From the NCBI RefSeq assembly GCF_900108945.1, contig NZ_FNYE01000013.1, positions 124,001 to 188,000 on the forward strand: DNA of 64,000 nucleotides, written 5' to 3'. Origin of the DNA: Paraburkholderia diazotrophica. Lineage in GTDB: Bacteria; Pseudomonadota; Gammaproteobacteria; Burkholderiales; Burkholderiaceae. Below, one piece after another: positions 35,146-44,612 of this stretch (position 1 is its first letter; every line of letters starts with the position of its first letter). The notes under the pieces were generated by a model. The model was not told where the DNA came from, did no database searches, and saw only the letters and a list, made by a program, of their open reading frames with translations. The position numbers and the translations under genes were made by a program.

Positions 35146-36489
35146 TCATTGCGCTTCGTCGTTGGCTTCCGCCTCGTCCTTGCGCGCATTGGCCTGCGCA
35201 TGCTGGCGGCGAAAATCCTTCGAATGCAGCCCGTGCTTCTTCAGCAGCATCTGAAGATGCGAGCGGTTCATGTCGACGCGCCGCGCCAGTTCCGCGACCG
35301 TGCCGCCCACTTCCTGCAAACCGCGCTGCAAGAACGCCTTCTCGGCTTCGTCGCTCGCGGCGCGCTTCGCATCGCTGAGCGAAAGCAGGTTCGTCACGCT
35401 TGCTGCGCCGTTCGCGGTGTCGCTCGCCACGCCGGGCATCAACGAAGCAATTGGAGACGAAGGGCGCATGTCCGACGGCAAATGATCGACATCGGCGATA
35501 TCGCCCGCGAGGCACGAAATGCGGTACATCACGTTGCGCAATTCACGGATATTACCCGGATACGAATAGGTCAGCAGAAAGTCCCTTAATTTAGGGGTTA
35601 TTCTCACGGGACGGCGCTTGAGCACGCCCGCTGCCTCATCGCCGAAGTACTGGATCAGCAGCGAAATTTCATCGCGCCGCTCGCGCAACGGCGGCAGCGT
35701 CACATGAATAACGCTCAGCCGATAAAACAGATCTTCTCGGAACGTGCCCTGCTCGCTCAGCTTGCGCAAATTGCGATTGGTCGCGGCGACGATGCGCGTA
35801 TCGACGCCGATCGGCTCGTCGGAACCCACGCGCTGTATTTCGTGCGCTTCCAGCACGCGCAGCAGTTTCACCTGCCCCGTCAACGGCAGCTCGCCGATTT
35901 CGTCGAGAAAGATCGTACCCGTATGCGCGCTTTCGAATTTGCCTTTGCGGTCGTTCGTCGCGCCCGTGAATGCGCCCTTGCGATGACCGAACAGTTCCGA
36001 TTCCAGCAGGTTGTCCGGAATCGCGCCGCAGTTGACGGAGATAAACGGCTTGTCCGCGCGGCTGCCGTTCGCGTGAATGACCTTCGCCATCAGCTCCTTG
36101 CCGGTGCCGCTTTCGCCGTCGATCAAAACGGGCAGATCGGTCGGCGCGGCCTTCTCCGCGATTTCGAGCGCTTCAAGCAGCTTCGGGTTGTCGCCAAACG
36201 TGCCTTCGAAAATGAAGCTGCGCGCAAGCAGCGCCTGCCGCCGCGCGCCACGCGACTGGTCGCCGCGCAACGGCTCGACGACAGCCGCCTGCACGAAGCG
36301 CTCCTTGTGCGACATCTGCATCACTTCGTCGCGCAAGGAACTGGCCTGTTTCAGGACCTTTTCGATATCCGCGCGTTCGAGCCGCGACGACCAGCGCAGC
36401 GTCGAACGCAATATCTCGATCTTCTCGATCAATCCCGCGTACGAGAGGGCGGAACTGCTTTCTTCAGGTTGCTGGTCGAGTATCTTCAT
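35146..36489 (-). CDS. Sigma54-dependent enhancer-binding activator
   Basis: A 447-residue AAA+ activator of sigma54 RNA polymerase. An N-terminal domain (1-125), not a response-regulator receiver, precedes the AAA+ core with Walker A GESGTGKE, the sigma54-contact loop KGAFTGA, Walker B GTIFLDEI and an arginine finger region in REDLFYRLSVIHVTLP. The C-terminal Fis-type helix-turn-helix reads TVAELARRVDMNRSHLQMLLKKHG. A polar tail follows. Its ATG shares a base with the stop of the exporter gene (TGATG). It most likely activates the sigma54 promoters seen ahead of the peptide genes; what the N-terminal domain senses is unknown. Confidence 0.92.
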   Translation of the reverse strand: MKILDQQPEESSSALSYAGLIEKIEILRSTLRWSSRLERADIEKVLKQASSLRDEVMQMSHKERFVQAAVVEPLRGDQSRGARRQALLARSFIFEGTFGDNPKLLEALEIAEKAAPTDLPVLIDGESGTGKELMAKVIHANGSRADKPFISVNCGAIPDNLLESELFGHRKGAFTGATNDRKGKFESAHTGTIFLDEIGELPLTGQVKLLRVLEAHEIQRVGSDEPIGVDTRIVAATNRNLRKLSEQGTFREDLFYRLSVIHVTLPPLRERRDEISLLIQYFGDEAAGVLKRRPVRITPKLRDFLLTYSYPGNIRELRNVMYRISCLAGDIADVDHLPSDMRPSSPIASLMPGVASDTANGAASVTNLLSLSDAKRAASDEAEKAFLQRGLQEVGGTVAELARRVDMNRSHLQMLLKKHGLHSKDFRRQHAQANARKDEAEANDEAQ

Positions 36490-39400
36490 CACGCGCTCAA
36501 CTGTTTCTGGACGAGCTGGTAATACATGCCCTTCCGGTTGACCAGTTCCTCGTGACGCCCCTGCTCGACGATCGCGCCTTCGTACAGCACGAGAATCTTG
36601 TCTGCGCGCATGATCGTGCTCAGACGGTGCGCGATGATGACGGCCGTGCGTCCCTTGAGGATGTCGTGCATGTTGCTGAGGATATTGCTTTCCGACTGCG
36701 TATCGAGCGCCGACGTTGCCTCGTCGAATACGAGCAGACGCGGATCGTGATACAGCGCGCGTGCAATGCACAGACGCTGGATCTGTCCGCCCGACAGGCC
36801 AATGCCGCGCTCGCCGACGATCTGTTCGTAGCCGAGCGGCAGCTTGCTGATGAACGCATGCGCGTCGGCCATCTTCGCGACTTCTTCGATGCGCCGCCGG
36901 TCGGGCGTATCGTCGCCGCTCGCGATGTTCTCGGCAATCGTGCCCGAGAACAGCAGATTGGACTGCATCACATAGCCGATCTGCGCGCGATAGAACGCCT
37001 TGTCGACCACATTCATGTCATAGCCGTCGACGGTCATCTTGCCGTCGCTCGGCGCATAGAAGCCGACCAGCAGCTTCGCGAGCGTCGTCTTGCCCGAGCC
37101 GCTTCTTCCGACTATTGCGACGAGTTCGCCCGGCTTGATGTCGAACGTGATGTTCTCGAGCACATACGCGCCCTCGTTTTCGCCATAACGGAAATAGACG
37201 CCATTGAGGCTGATCGCGCCTTGCAGGTCCGGCAGCATCACGCGCGAAGGCAGATCTTCCGGCTTCTGCTCGGGCTCGATATCGAGCACGTCGCCGAGGC
37301 GCTCCATCGCGACGCCCGCATCGTTCAGCATGCTCCACAAGCTGACGAGTCCCATCAGCGGCGTCAGCACGCTGCCCATGAATGCATTGAATGCGATCAA
37401 CTGGCCAATCGTCATCTCGCGCGCAAGCACGAGATTCGCGCCGACCCAGAGAATCGCAATCGTCGTCGCGGCATTCAGCAACTGGCTGATAAAGCCGATC
37501 AGGATGTTGAACGCGTGCGCGCGGTACTGCACTTCGAGAGCTTTTGCGTACTTCTTCTCCCAGCGCAGACGCACGGGCCGTTCGATGCCCATGCCCTTTA
37601 CCGTCTCGACGCCCGATAGCGCCTCCATCAGGAACGACTTCGAATCCGTTGCCGCCGAAAACGTCTCGCGCGCGTAGTTCTTGATCTTCGGCGTAGCGAC
37701 AACCGTCAGAGCCGTGATGGGAATGACGAATGCGATCAGCACCATCGTCATCTTCGCGTTGTAGAAGAACATGATCGCGAAGTAGATGAACACCATCAGC
37801 AGATTGAGCGCCGTCGTCACCGTCGATTCCGTCAGGAACGCGCGGATCGTCTGGTTCTCCTGGAAGCGCGCGAAAATGTCACCCGTCTTGCGCTTTGCGA
37901 AGAACGAGAACGGCAGCGACATCGTGTGCTTGAAGAACTGCGACATCATCGCGAAGTCCATGTTGCGAACCATGAAGTTCGACAGGTACGCACGGATCAT
38001 CGACATCAGTTGCGAGAACACATTCGAAATGATCAGACCGAGTATCAGCAGATGCAGCAGGCTGATGTTCTGATGCACGATCACGCCATCGAGGATATTC
38101 TGGATGATCAACGGCGGAATCACGCCCAGCACCTGAATCACGAACGTCGCGAGAAACAGATGCATCAAGATCTTTTTGTACGGCGTCAGATACGCGACGA
38201 AACGCAGCCACGGCGAGCGCGACGCCGATAGCTGCACGAGGTTCGGCCCCGGCGTGAACAGCAGACACGTGCCGCTCCAGCCGCGCTCGAAGTCTTCGAT
38301 ATTCAGCTTGCGAAAGCCCAGCGCGGGATCGGCGAGCCAGACGTGATCCTTCGACACGCCGTACACGATGATGTAGTGGTAGCCCTCCCAGTGCACGATA
38401 AAAGGCAGATCGAAGCCGCGCAACGAATCGAACGTGCATTGCACGCCGCGCGCGGTGAAGCCCAGCGATTCGCCTGCGCGCGCGAGGCTGTCGAGCGTCG
38501 CGCCCTGTGTCGTCACGTTCGCGAGCTCACGCAGCTTGCCGAGTGTCATCGGTATGCCGTAGTGCTTGCAGATCATCGCAAGGCACGCAGCGCCGCAATC
38601 CATTTCCTCCGCCTGCTCGACGAGCGCGAAGCGCTTGATCACGCGTTCGCCGAACTCCGGCTTCGTATGAAGATCGAGCCGCAGCGGCATCTTGCGGCGC
38701 TGTTCGATGCGCTTTTGCCGGTCCAGCTCGCGATCCGCGTATTTGATGCGCTCGTCGAGTACTTCGCGCAGTTTCGGATTGCGCTCGAGAATGAAATGCA
38801 CCGTGCGCTCGGGAATGACGAGCAGCCGCGTGTCGGTCGTGGCAATCACCGACGCTGCCTGCTCCTGCCGCATCAGGCAGGCCTTTTCACCGAAGATCTC
38901 GCCGTCGCGCAGCGTCGCGAGCGTATAGTCCGTGCCGTCTTCGTGGCGAACGATGCGCACTTCGCCTTGCCGCACCACATAGAGACGCCGGTCGTCGCGC
39001 CCGTCCTGCTTGAGGATCTCCTTTCCGGCCGTGACGCGCTTGACGCCGACGCTGCGCACGTATTCTTCGAGTTCCTGCCTGTTCAGCTTGCCGCGCAAAT
39101 CGAATAGCTGCGCAACGAAGCCGCCCGCCGAATTGATCGCGACATAGCTCGCGACAAATGCGAGCGCGGCCTGATTGCCACCGATGACAGGCTCGATCGC
39201 CGCGCGCGGAATGAACAGCAACTCCGTCTTGCCCGAAGAACGCACGGACGACTCGTGCACATACGCGCGCAGCATCGCGATGTCGGCGAACACTTCGCCC
39301 GACTTGCGCACGCCCATGCTGATTTCCTTGCCGTGCTCTTCGGTGAAGATGCGCACCGAGCCCGACTTGATCAGATAGAGACCGTCGGCGGGATCGCCCA

Positions 39401-39545
39401 CGTTGCACACCGTTTCGCCAAAAGAATAAAAGCGCGATTGCACGTGTTCCGCGAGTCGTTCGAGTTCTTCGCGTGTGAACGGCGACAGGATCTCGACCGT
39501 CGACAGAAAATCGGCAACGGACGGCGTGGTTTGCGGTGCATCCAT
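36489..39545 (-). CDS. C39 peptidase ABC exporter with two N-terminal cyclic-nucleotide-binding domains
   Basis: A 1018-residue inner-membrane exporter. In order: two cNMP-binding domains (about 10-140 and 150-275, each with the GDPADGLYLIKSG- or RRLYVVRQGEVRIV-type core), then a C39 peptidase with Cys317 (MDCGAACLA), His390 (HWEGYHYIIVYG) and Asp406 (DPALG). Next come six membrane helices at about 460-750, and an ATPase with GRSGSGKTT, LSGGQIQR and LLVFDEATSALD. It should cut double-glycine leaders and pump the cores out. It works with HlyD and the TolC-like protein. The doubled cNMP module suggests control by a nucleotide or a related ligand. Similar domain layouts are known from NHLM-type and cyanobacterial peptide exporters. 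Confidence 0.95.
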   Translation of the reverse strand: MDAPQTTPSVADFLSTVEILSPFTREELERLAEHVQSRFYSFGETVCNVGDPADGLYLIKSGSVRIFTEEHGKEISMGVRKSGEVFADIAMLRAYVHESSVRSSGKTELLFIPRAAIEPVIGGNQAALAFVASYVAINSAGGFVAQLFDLRGKLNRQELEEYVRSVGVKRVTAGKEILKQDGRDDRRLYVVRQGEVRIVRHEDGTDYTLATLRDGEIFGEKACLMRQEQAASVIATTDTRLLVIPERTVHFILERNPKLREVLDERIKYADRELDRQKRIEQRRKMPLRLDLHTKPEFGERVIKRFALVEQAEEMDCGAACLAMICKHYGIPMTLGKLRELANVTTQGATLDSLARAGESLGFTARGVQCTFDSLRGFDLPFIVHWEGYHYIIVYGVSKDHVWLADPALGFRKLNIEDFERGWSGTCLLFTPGPNLVQLSASRSPWLRFVAYLTPYKKILMHLFLATFVIQVLGVIPPLIIQNILDGVIVHQNISLLHLLILGLIISNVFSQLMSMIRAYLSNFMVRNMDFAMMSQFFKHTMSLPFSFFAKRKTGDIFARFQENQTIRAFLTESTVTTALNLLMVFIYFAIMFFYNAKMTMVLIAFVIPITALTVVATPKIKNYARETFSAATDSKSFLMEALSGVETVKGMGIERPVRLRWEKKYAKALEVQYRAHAFNILIGFISQLLNAATTIAILWVGANLVLAREMTIGQLIAFNAFMGSVLTPLMGLVSLWSMLNDAGVAMERLGDVLDIEPEQKPEDLPSRVMLPDLQGAISLNGVYFRYGENEGAYVLENITFDIKPGELVAIVGRSGSGKTTLAKLLVGFYAPSDGKMTVDGYDMNVVDKAFYRAQIGYVMQSNLLFSGTIAENIASGDDTPDRRRIEEVAKMADAHAFISKLPLGYEQIVGERGIGLSGGQIQRLCIARALYHDPRLLVFDEATSALDTQSESNILSNMHDILKGRTAVIIAHRLSTIMRADKILVLYEGAIVEQGRHEELVNRKGMYYQLVQKQLSA

Positions 39546-39580
39546 GATGCTCGTGGTCCCCGGCAGTAGCGCGCTTCAGC

Positions 39581-40333
39581 TCAGAGCGCTTCGATGATGT
39601 GTTCCTGGGCGCGTGTCATCAGCCACTCTTCGCGCAGCAGGCGTTTGATTTCCGATGCGGCATCGGCGTCGAGCTCTGCCGGATATTTCGCCGTCACGGC
39701 AAAGATCTCGAAGCACGAACGGTCCGGCGAAGCGAACGGCCCTAGCAGGTCGCCGACTGCCGCGTTAAAGATCTTCGCTTCGATATCCGGTTTCAGCGAA
39801 CCGCGCAGTACCTTGCCGATCACGCCGCCCGATACATTCGTATCCGCAATCGAATGCTCGCGGGCCATTTCCGCGAATGCATCGGGATCGTCGTTCAGAT
39901 ACGAGATCATCTCCTTGGCCTTGCCTTCGTCGTCGAGAAGAATGTGACTGATCTCGATCGCGTCGAACTTCGGCGAATTCATCGAGAAGTACTCTTCTAT
40001 TGCGCCGTCGCTGCACACCTTGTCGAGCATCTTCTCCTGATACAGGCTATCGGTGATGAACCCCTCGAACTCGTCGAGACTGATCTTGAGCGTGTCGAGG
40101 TACTGGTTCATGTCGGCCGCGCGATGCAGCCCCCGCACGCGCCGGAACTGGTCGGCACGTTCCTGGATTTCGTCGGCGCTCACCGTCACGCCATGCTTCT
40201 TTGCGGCGTGCACGGTCAGCTTGTCGCGCACCATCTGCTCGATCAGGCTTTCGAACTGGCCGGTGAGCTTCAGCAGGCGTGTGAATTCGCCGACATCCAC
40301 GACTTCATCATCGATTCGTACGATCGCGGTCAT
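39581..40333 (-). CDS. Parvulin-type (PpiC/SurA-like) peptidyl-prolyl isomerase
   Basis: A 250-residue protein without signal peptide, so probably cytoplasmic. The N-terminal half is a SurA_N-like helical chaperone region (VRDKLTVHAAKKHGVTVSADEIQER...). The second half is a parvulin domain (EISHILLDDEGKAKEMIS...FAEMAREHS...GGVIGKVLRGS). GGAG precedes the ATG. It lies between the HlyD and exporter genes. Such rotamases accompany double-glycine exporters in cyanobacteria and may hold the precursor in a translocation-ready form, which is inference for this locus. Confidence 0.85.
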   Translation of the reverse strand: MTAIVRIDDEVVDVGEFTRLLKLTGQFESLIEQMVRDKLTVHAAKKHGVTVSADEIQERADQFRRVRGLHRAADMNQYLDTLKISLDEFEGFITDSLYQEKMLDKVCSDGAIEEYFSMNSPKFDAIEISHILLDDEGKAKEMISYLNDDPDAFAEMAREHSIADTNVSGGVIGKVLRGSLKPDIEAKIFNAAVGDLLGPFASPDRSCFEIFAVTAKYPAELDADAASEIKRLLREEWLMTRAQEHIIEAL

Positions 40334-40431
40334 TTCGTCCGCTCCTTCTAATGGTGGCCCGAACGAACTGGCGGGCTGGCGGTTGTATGTTGACTACGGC
40401 TTGCGTTGCAGCGCGTTCAGATCGTGGCCGG

Positions 40432-41805
40432 CTATCCAGCCAATTGCCTGAACGGGTCCAGCCCCAGGTCGATCAGCCGCCGCTCGCGCACGACGATTTC
40501 GGCGCTTGCCGTCATCCCGTAACGCAGCGGATAGCGGTTCTCCGCGACCTGGTAGTAATTCTTGTCGAGCGACACGCGGCCTTCGTAGACAGGCTGCTTG
40601 TCCTGCGCCGAAGGTTTCGTCGCCGGCGAGATATACGCGAGCGTGCCGTTGATGAGCCCATAGCGCTGATACGGAAACGCGTTGAATTTCAGCTTGACGG
40701 GCATGCCTTCGTGCAGGAAAGCGCGGTCGCGCTCGGCGATTTCGATCTTCAGCACGGGGCGCGCGTCCTTCGGCGCGATGCCGCCTAGCGGCGTATTCGC
40801 CTGGATCTTGTCGCCCGTTTGCGTCGATGTCACATCCGTGATGACGCCCGATGTCGGCGCGAGGATCAGCAGGAAATTGTCCTTGTCGATGTTCTCGAAG
40901 CGGATGCGCGCAGCAGCATCGGCGACGAGGCGCGCCGTCTGCAATTGCAGGCGCAGCTTTTCTTCGGTGCTCGTGATCTCGCGAATCGCGGCGTCGTATT
41001 GAAGCTGCAAGCTCGTTGCCTGCTGGCCGCTCGTTTCGAGTTGCGCATTGGCCTGCGCGTATTCGTGGCTCAGCTTGAAGTCGAGTTCCGTGAGCTTCGA
41101 TTGCGCGACGCGATAGGCGTTGTCCGCTTCCAGATACGCATTGCGCTTCGCATCCACCTGCAGTTCGGCCACGCCGCCGCCGCCCGGCTGCGCGAAGAGG
41201 CGCGCGTACTTATCCGCTTCCTGGCGCGCGGCGTCACGCGTGCGGCGCGCATTGTCGAGCGTGCTGCGCGCTTCTTCGAGTTCCGCCTTCTGGCCTTCCG
41301 CGAGCTTGGTCGTGCCTTCGGAAATGCGGTTCTCGTGCAGACGCTCTTCCACTTCGAGTTGATCCTTGAGCGCGGCCGCCCTTCGTTCCATCAACTCCTT
41401 CTTTTGCGGAAACTCTTTCCATTCGCGCTCGGCATCTTCGAGTTTCAGTTGCGCCTGCAACGCATTGGTCGCCGCTTCGATTGCGCCGCGCGCATTGATG
41501 CGCGCGAGCACGTCGCCCTTCGAGACGGGCTGCCCTTCTGCGATATACAGATCAGTCAGTTCGCCGTCGATCGGTGCGTAGATGCGCCGCACGTCCGATT
41601 CCGGCGCGAGCATGCCTTGCGCCGTCACGATCACATCCGCGCGTCCGATGAACGACCACAAGAGACCCGCGACGACCAGCGCGACCAGCGTCAGCACGAG
41701 CGCGGTCGCAATGCGCACGGGCTCCGCGGTGAGGATCGCGATGCCCTCGGCACTGTGATCTTCGAGCGCTTCGTAAAGCGGCTTCGGATGATTGTCGCGC
41801 TTCAC
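40432..41805 (-). CDS. HlyD-family membrane fusion (adaptor) protein of type I secretion
   Basis: A 457-residue periplasmic adaptor. One N-terminal membrane helix at about residues 30-52 (ATALVLTLVALVVAGLLWSFI) is followed by a lipoyl/barrel half (VTAQGMLAPESDVRRIYAPIDGEL), a long coiled-coil hairpin from about 110 to 310, and the second half with APTSGVITDV and the beta-barrel. It bridges the C39 exporter and the TolC-like channel. Its start overlaps the FHA gene stop by 4 bases, so the signalling protein and the secretion adaptor are translationally coupled. Confidence 0.93.
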   Translation of the reverse strand: MKRDNHPKPLYEALEDHSAEGIAILTAEPVRIATALVLTLVALVVAGLLWSFIGRADVIVTAQGMLAPESDVRRIYAPIDGELTDLYIAEGQPVSKGDVLARINARGAIEAATNALQAQLKLEDAEREWKEFPQKKELMERRAAALKDQLEVEERLHENRISEGTTKLAEGQKAELEEARSTLDNARRTRDAARQEADKYARLFAQPGGGGVAELQVDAKRNAYLEADNAYRVAQSKLTELDFKLSHEYAQANAQLETSGQQATSLQLQYDAAIREITSTEEKLRLQLQTARLVADAAARIRFENIDKDNFLLILAPTSGVITDVTSTQTGDKIQANTPLGGIAPKDARPVLKIEIAERDRAFLHEGMPVKLKFNAFPYQRYGLINGTLAYISPATKPSAQDKQPVYEGRVSLDKNYYQVAENRYPLRYGMTASAEIVVRERRLIDLGLDPFRQLAG

Positions 41806-44336
41806 TCGTCAGTGCCTCCAATCAACGTGAGCTTGGACTTCAGCAAGCCAGGCTCGAGCACCATCCGCAACTCCTGCAATGAACGGCGCTGCAATTGCGT
41901 TTCCGCTTCAATGTCTTCGAGCAGCTGATCGGACCCGGCGGGAGGCGGCGCTTTCAATTGCGTATAGATGCGCATGCCCTGTTGCGCGGACGTATTCGCT
42001 TCCGAAAGCAGACGCGCCTGATTGCGAAAGCCCTCCGAAACGCCCGCTTCGAGACGTTGCGTGCCGCCGATCGAACCGTTCGCGCGATATTGCCGCCACA
42101 GTGTCTGCGCGCGATTGATCGAGTCCTGCGCGCGAGCGAGCGCCCGGTCGCGCAGCGCATCGACATCGGATTGAATTGCGCGCACGTAGTACGCGTCTTC
42201 GACGGGGTCGAGGCGCGCGTAAAACGACAGCAGCTTGTCGTCGCGATTGCCCGCGCCGCGGCTTTTCTGCAAGTCCGCGAACTGGTCGAGCACCGCCTTC
42301 TTGTGCGCAAGTTCCGCCGCGAGTACATCGGACCACGGGCCAGCGGGCATAGCCTGCAAGCCGGCTAGCGCCTGCTGGCTGTCGCCGCTCTGCCACGCCG
42401 CGCTCACGGCATCGTGCTTCGCAATGACTTCCGCCGACGGCAAGCGAGTCGCGCTCAATTGCCTGTATTGCGACTGAAACGGCGGCGTGCTGAAGCTCGC
42501 CTTCTTCATCAATGCGAGCAGCGGCGTCAGATGACGCGCCGTCATTTCGTTGAAGATCTCCGTGTACTGCCGCAAATCTGCGCGCACCGCATCGAGTCCG
42601 GCGAGACGCGGATAACGCTGCGCGTAATCGTCGAGCACGGCCGTCAACGCGTTCGGCTTGTCGCGTCCCAGTTCTGTCGCGATCGTCGAATTGAGCCGAT
42701 CGATCGCGGCGAGATACACCGAATCGTCGCTTTGCAGCTTGCGCAGATGGCTCATCGCGAGCGCATACGGCTCGGTAAATTCAGGCACATACGACGCAAT
42801 GCGGTCCAGTATGCGCTGATGCCCTTTCGCATCGTCATCCCAGCGCTTCAACAGATTGTCGATGCGGCGTTCGTCGCTGTAGATGTGAATCGGCGCGTCG
42901 GGGCCGCCGCGGCCCACGACGAAACGCTCGAGTTCGCCGACCCAGCGCAACTGGTCGATCAGCGAAACGGCGTCCGGGTTGCCCTCGCTCGATGTGCGCA
43001 TGCCTTCCACCAGGGACGCAGCGTGGTCGAACTGCCCGGTGCGCAATGCGGCGAGCCAACCGGGCACGCGCGCTTTCATCAACGCTTCGCTCGCGAGCGA
43101 CCTGATCGAATCGCTGGCGGGATGATGTTGCAGATAAGACGTGGCGGAATCCGCCGCTTGTTCGTATTCGCCCGCCGAGAGCAGATTCTTCACTTCGCGC
43201 TCGGACGCACCGCGCATGTAGAGCGCAACGGCAATGCCTCCGACGACGATCAGCACCGCAAGGCCGCCCCAGCCGATGCGCCGCATCGTCGTGCGATCGC
43301 CGCCCGCGAAGGTGCGCGTCAATTCGCTGAGCAGCAGTTGCCAGCGGCGGCGCGGACGGCGCGGCGGCGTTTCCGACGACTCTTCCGGCGTCAACGGCGG
43401 CGAGTTCTCGTTGACTTCGTCTTCACGCTGCAACGCGCGATCGACACAAAAGATGTCGAGAAACGAATGCGCCGCGCCGACGAACGTCGTCTTGTCGGGA
43501 TCTTCCGCAGGCATCGCGACGGCAGCAACGGGCGCAGGCGTGTCGGCAACGACGGGCGAAGCGTCGGCGGCGAGCGGCGGCGGCATCTGCGTGACGGTGG
43601 GCTCGATTTCGAAAGACTTTTCGAGCGCAATCCGATAGACGAAATGATCTCCGCCGAATCCGACCACATCGCCGTTTTCCAGCGCGACAGCCGACTCGCC
43701 CAGCCGCTTGTGATTGACGAATGTGCCGTTCGTGCTGCCGAGATCTTCGATCCACGGTTCGCCGCTCTTCAGAAAAATATGGGCGTGGCGCCGCGAAATG
43801 TAATTGACCTGATGCGGATAGCGGTCCTTATAGCGCGCAAACAGTTCGTCCGTCTTGCTGACAAGAAACGGAAATACAGGGATGTCGATCGCTTCGAGTC
43901 CCAGATCGGCACGTTCCGGCTTGAGCGTTACCGTCAGATGCTGAACGCCGCGTGCGGATGCGGAACTGAACGGGCGAGGTTCGACGGCGACGCGATAGCT
44001 CAACTCGCCGCCAAAGCACAGTTCGTCGCCTGCACGCACGCGTGCCGGCGACTGACGCACGGCATTGCCGTTTACCGTCGTGCCGTTCTTGCTGTCGAGA
44101 TCTGCCACATAAACCGCGCCGTGCTCGCTAAAGATGCGCGCGTGACGCCGCGAAAGCTTCGTGACCAGATCGCGCGAATACTCGGCAAAAGGCGGCTCGC
44201 TGCGGCCGATCGCGAACAGATCGTCGACGATGCGGATAGGGCCCAGGGACGGATGCGAGACGGGAAGCAGCAGGACGTCGAACTCCTTGTCCAGAGCCGC
44301 CCGCATCTCAGCAATCGGAGCTTCGCCGGGATTCAT
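41802..44336 (-). CDS. Two-FHA-domain membrane protein
   Basis: An 844-residue protein. FHA domain one covers about 15-115 (FAIGRSEPP...LSRRHARIF...DLDSKNGTTVNG) and FHA domain two about 140-250 (ISRRHAHIF...DLGSTNGTFVNHKRL). Each has the Arg, Ser-Arg-Arg-His and Asn residues for phosphothreonine binding. A membrane helix near 356-376 (WGGLAVLIVVGGIAVALYM) separates a cytoplasmic from a long, mainly helical C-terminal region of about 470 residues without known domain, probably periplasmic. It likely reads phosphorylation by the kinase at 50140 and contacts the exporter. Type VI Fha proteins play a similar role. Confidence 0.9.
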   Translation of the reverse strand: MNPGEAPIAEMRAALDKEFDVLLLPVSHPSLGPIRIVDDLFAIGRSEPPFAEYSRDLVTKLSRRHARIFSEHGAVYVADLDSKNGTTVNGNAVRQSPARVRAGDELCFGGELSYRVAVEPRPFSSASARGVQHLTVTLKPERADLGLEAIDIPVFPFLVSKTDELFARYKDRYPHQVNYISRRHAHIFLKSGEPWIEDLGSTNGTFVNHKRLGESAVALENGDVVGFGGDHFVYRIALEKSFEIEPTVTQMPPPLAADASPVVADTPAPVAAVAMPAEDPDKTTFVGAAHSFLDIFCVDRALQREDEVNENSPPLTPEESSETPPRRPRRRWQLLLSELTRTFAGGDRTTMRRIGWGGLAVLIVVGGIAVALYMRGASEREVKNLLSAGEYEQAADSATSYLQHHPASDSIRSLASEALMKARVPGWLAALRTGQFDHAASLVEGMRTSSEGNPDAVSLIDQLRWVGELERFVVGRGGPDAPIHIYSDERRIDNLLKRWDDDAKGHQRILDRIASYVPEFTEPYALAMSHLRKLQSDDSVYLAAIDRLNSTIATELGRDKPNALTAVLDDYAQRYPRLAGLDAVRADLRQYTEIFNEMTARHLTPLLALMKKASFSTPPFQSQYRQLSATRLPSAEVIAKHDAVSAAWQSGDSQQALAGLQAMPAGPWSDVLAAELAHKKAVLDQFADLQKSRGAGNRDDKLLSFYARLDPVEDAYYVRAIQSDVDALRDRALARAQDSINRAQTLWRQYRANGSIGGTQRLEAGVSEGFRNQARLLSEANTSAQQGMRIYTQLKAPPPAGSDQLLEDIEAETQLQRRSLQELRMVLEPGLLKSKLTLIGGTDE

Positions 44337-44612
44337 GTCTTTGCATCACCAAGCGTGGACACCTGACGCATGAGCGACAGGACAGAGCTTTCGACAGGCG
44401 CGGCGACCAGAGCGTATTCGACGCAGCCACCGGGTTGGACGCTAATCCGGCAGCTAATCAGGAATTTTAAGTCACGCATGGTGTTAGTCAATTATTGGTC
44501 CGGCTATTGCCGCTGCCGCAAATCGTTTGACTCGACGCAGTACTTTTAAGAACCGTGCCAGTGCTTTCCATTGGCCAGCAGTACCCGTTCATGACGGAAT
44601 TTGCTGCCGCGC

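Noticed and set aside
44544..44560. Sigma54-like site (minus strand TGGCACG...) upstream of the FHA gene
   Set aside because: The -24 part is perfect but the -12 part reads TTAAA and lacks the essential GC.
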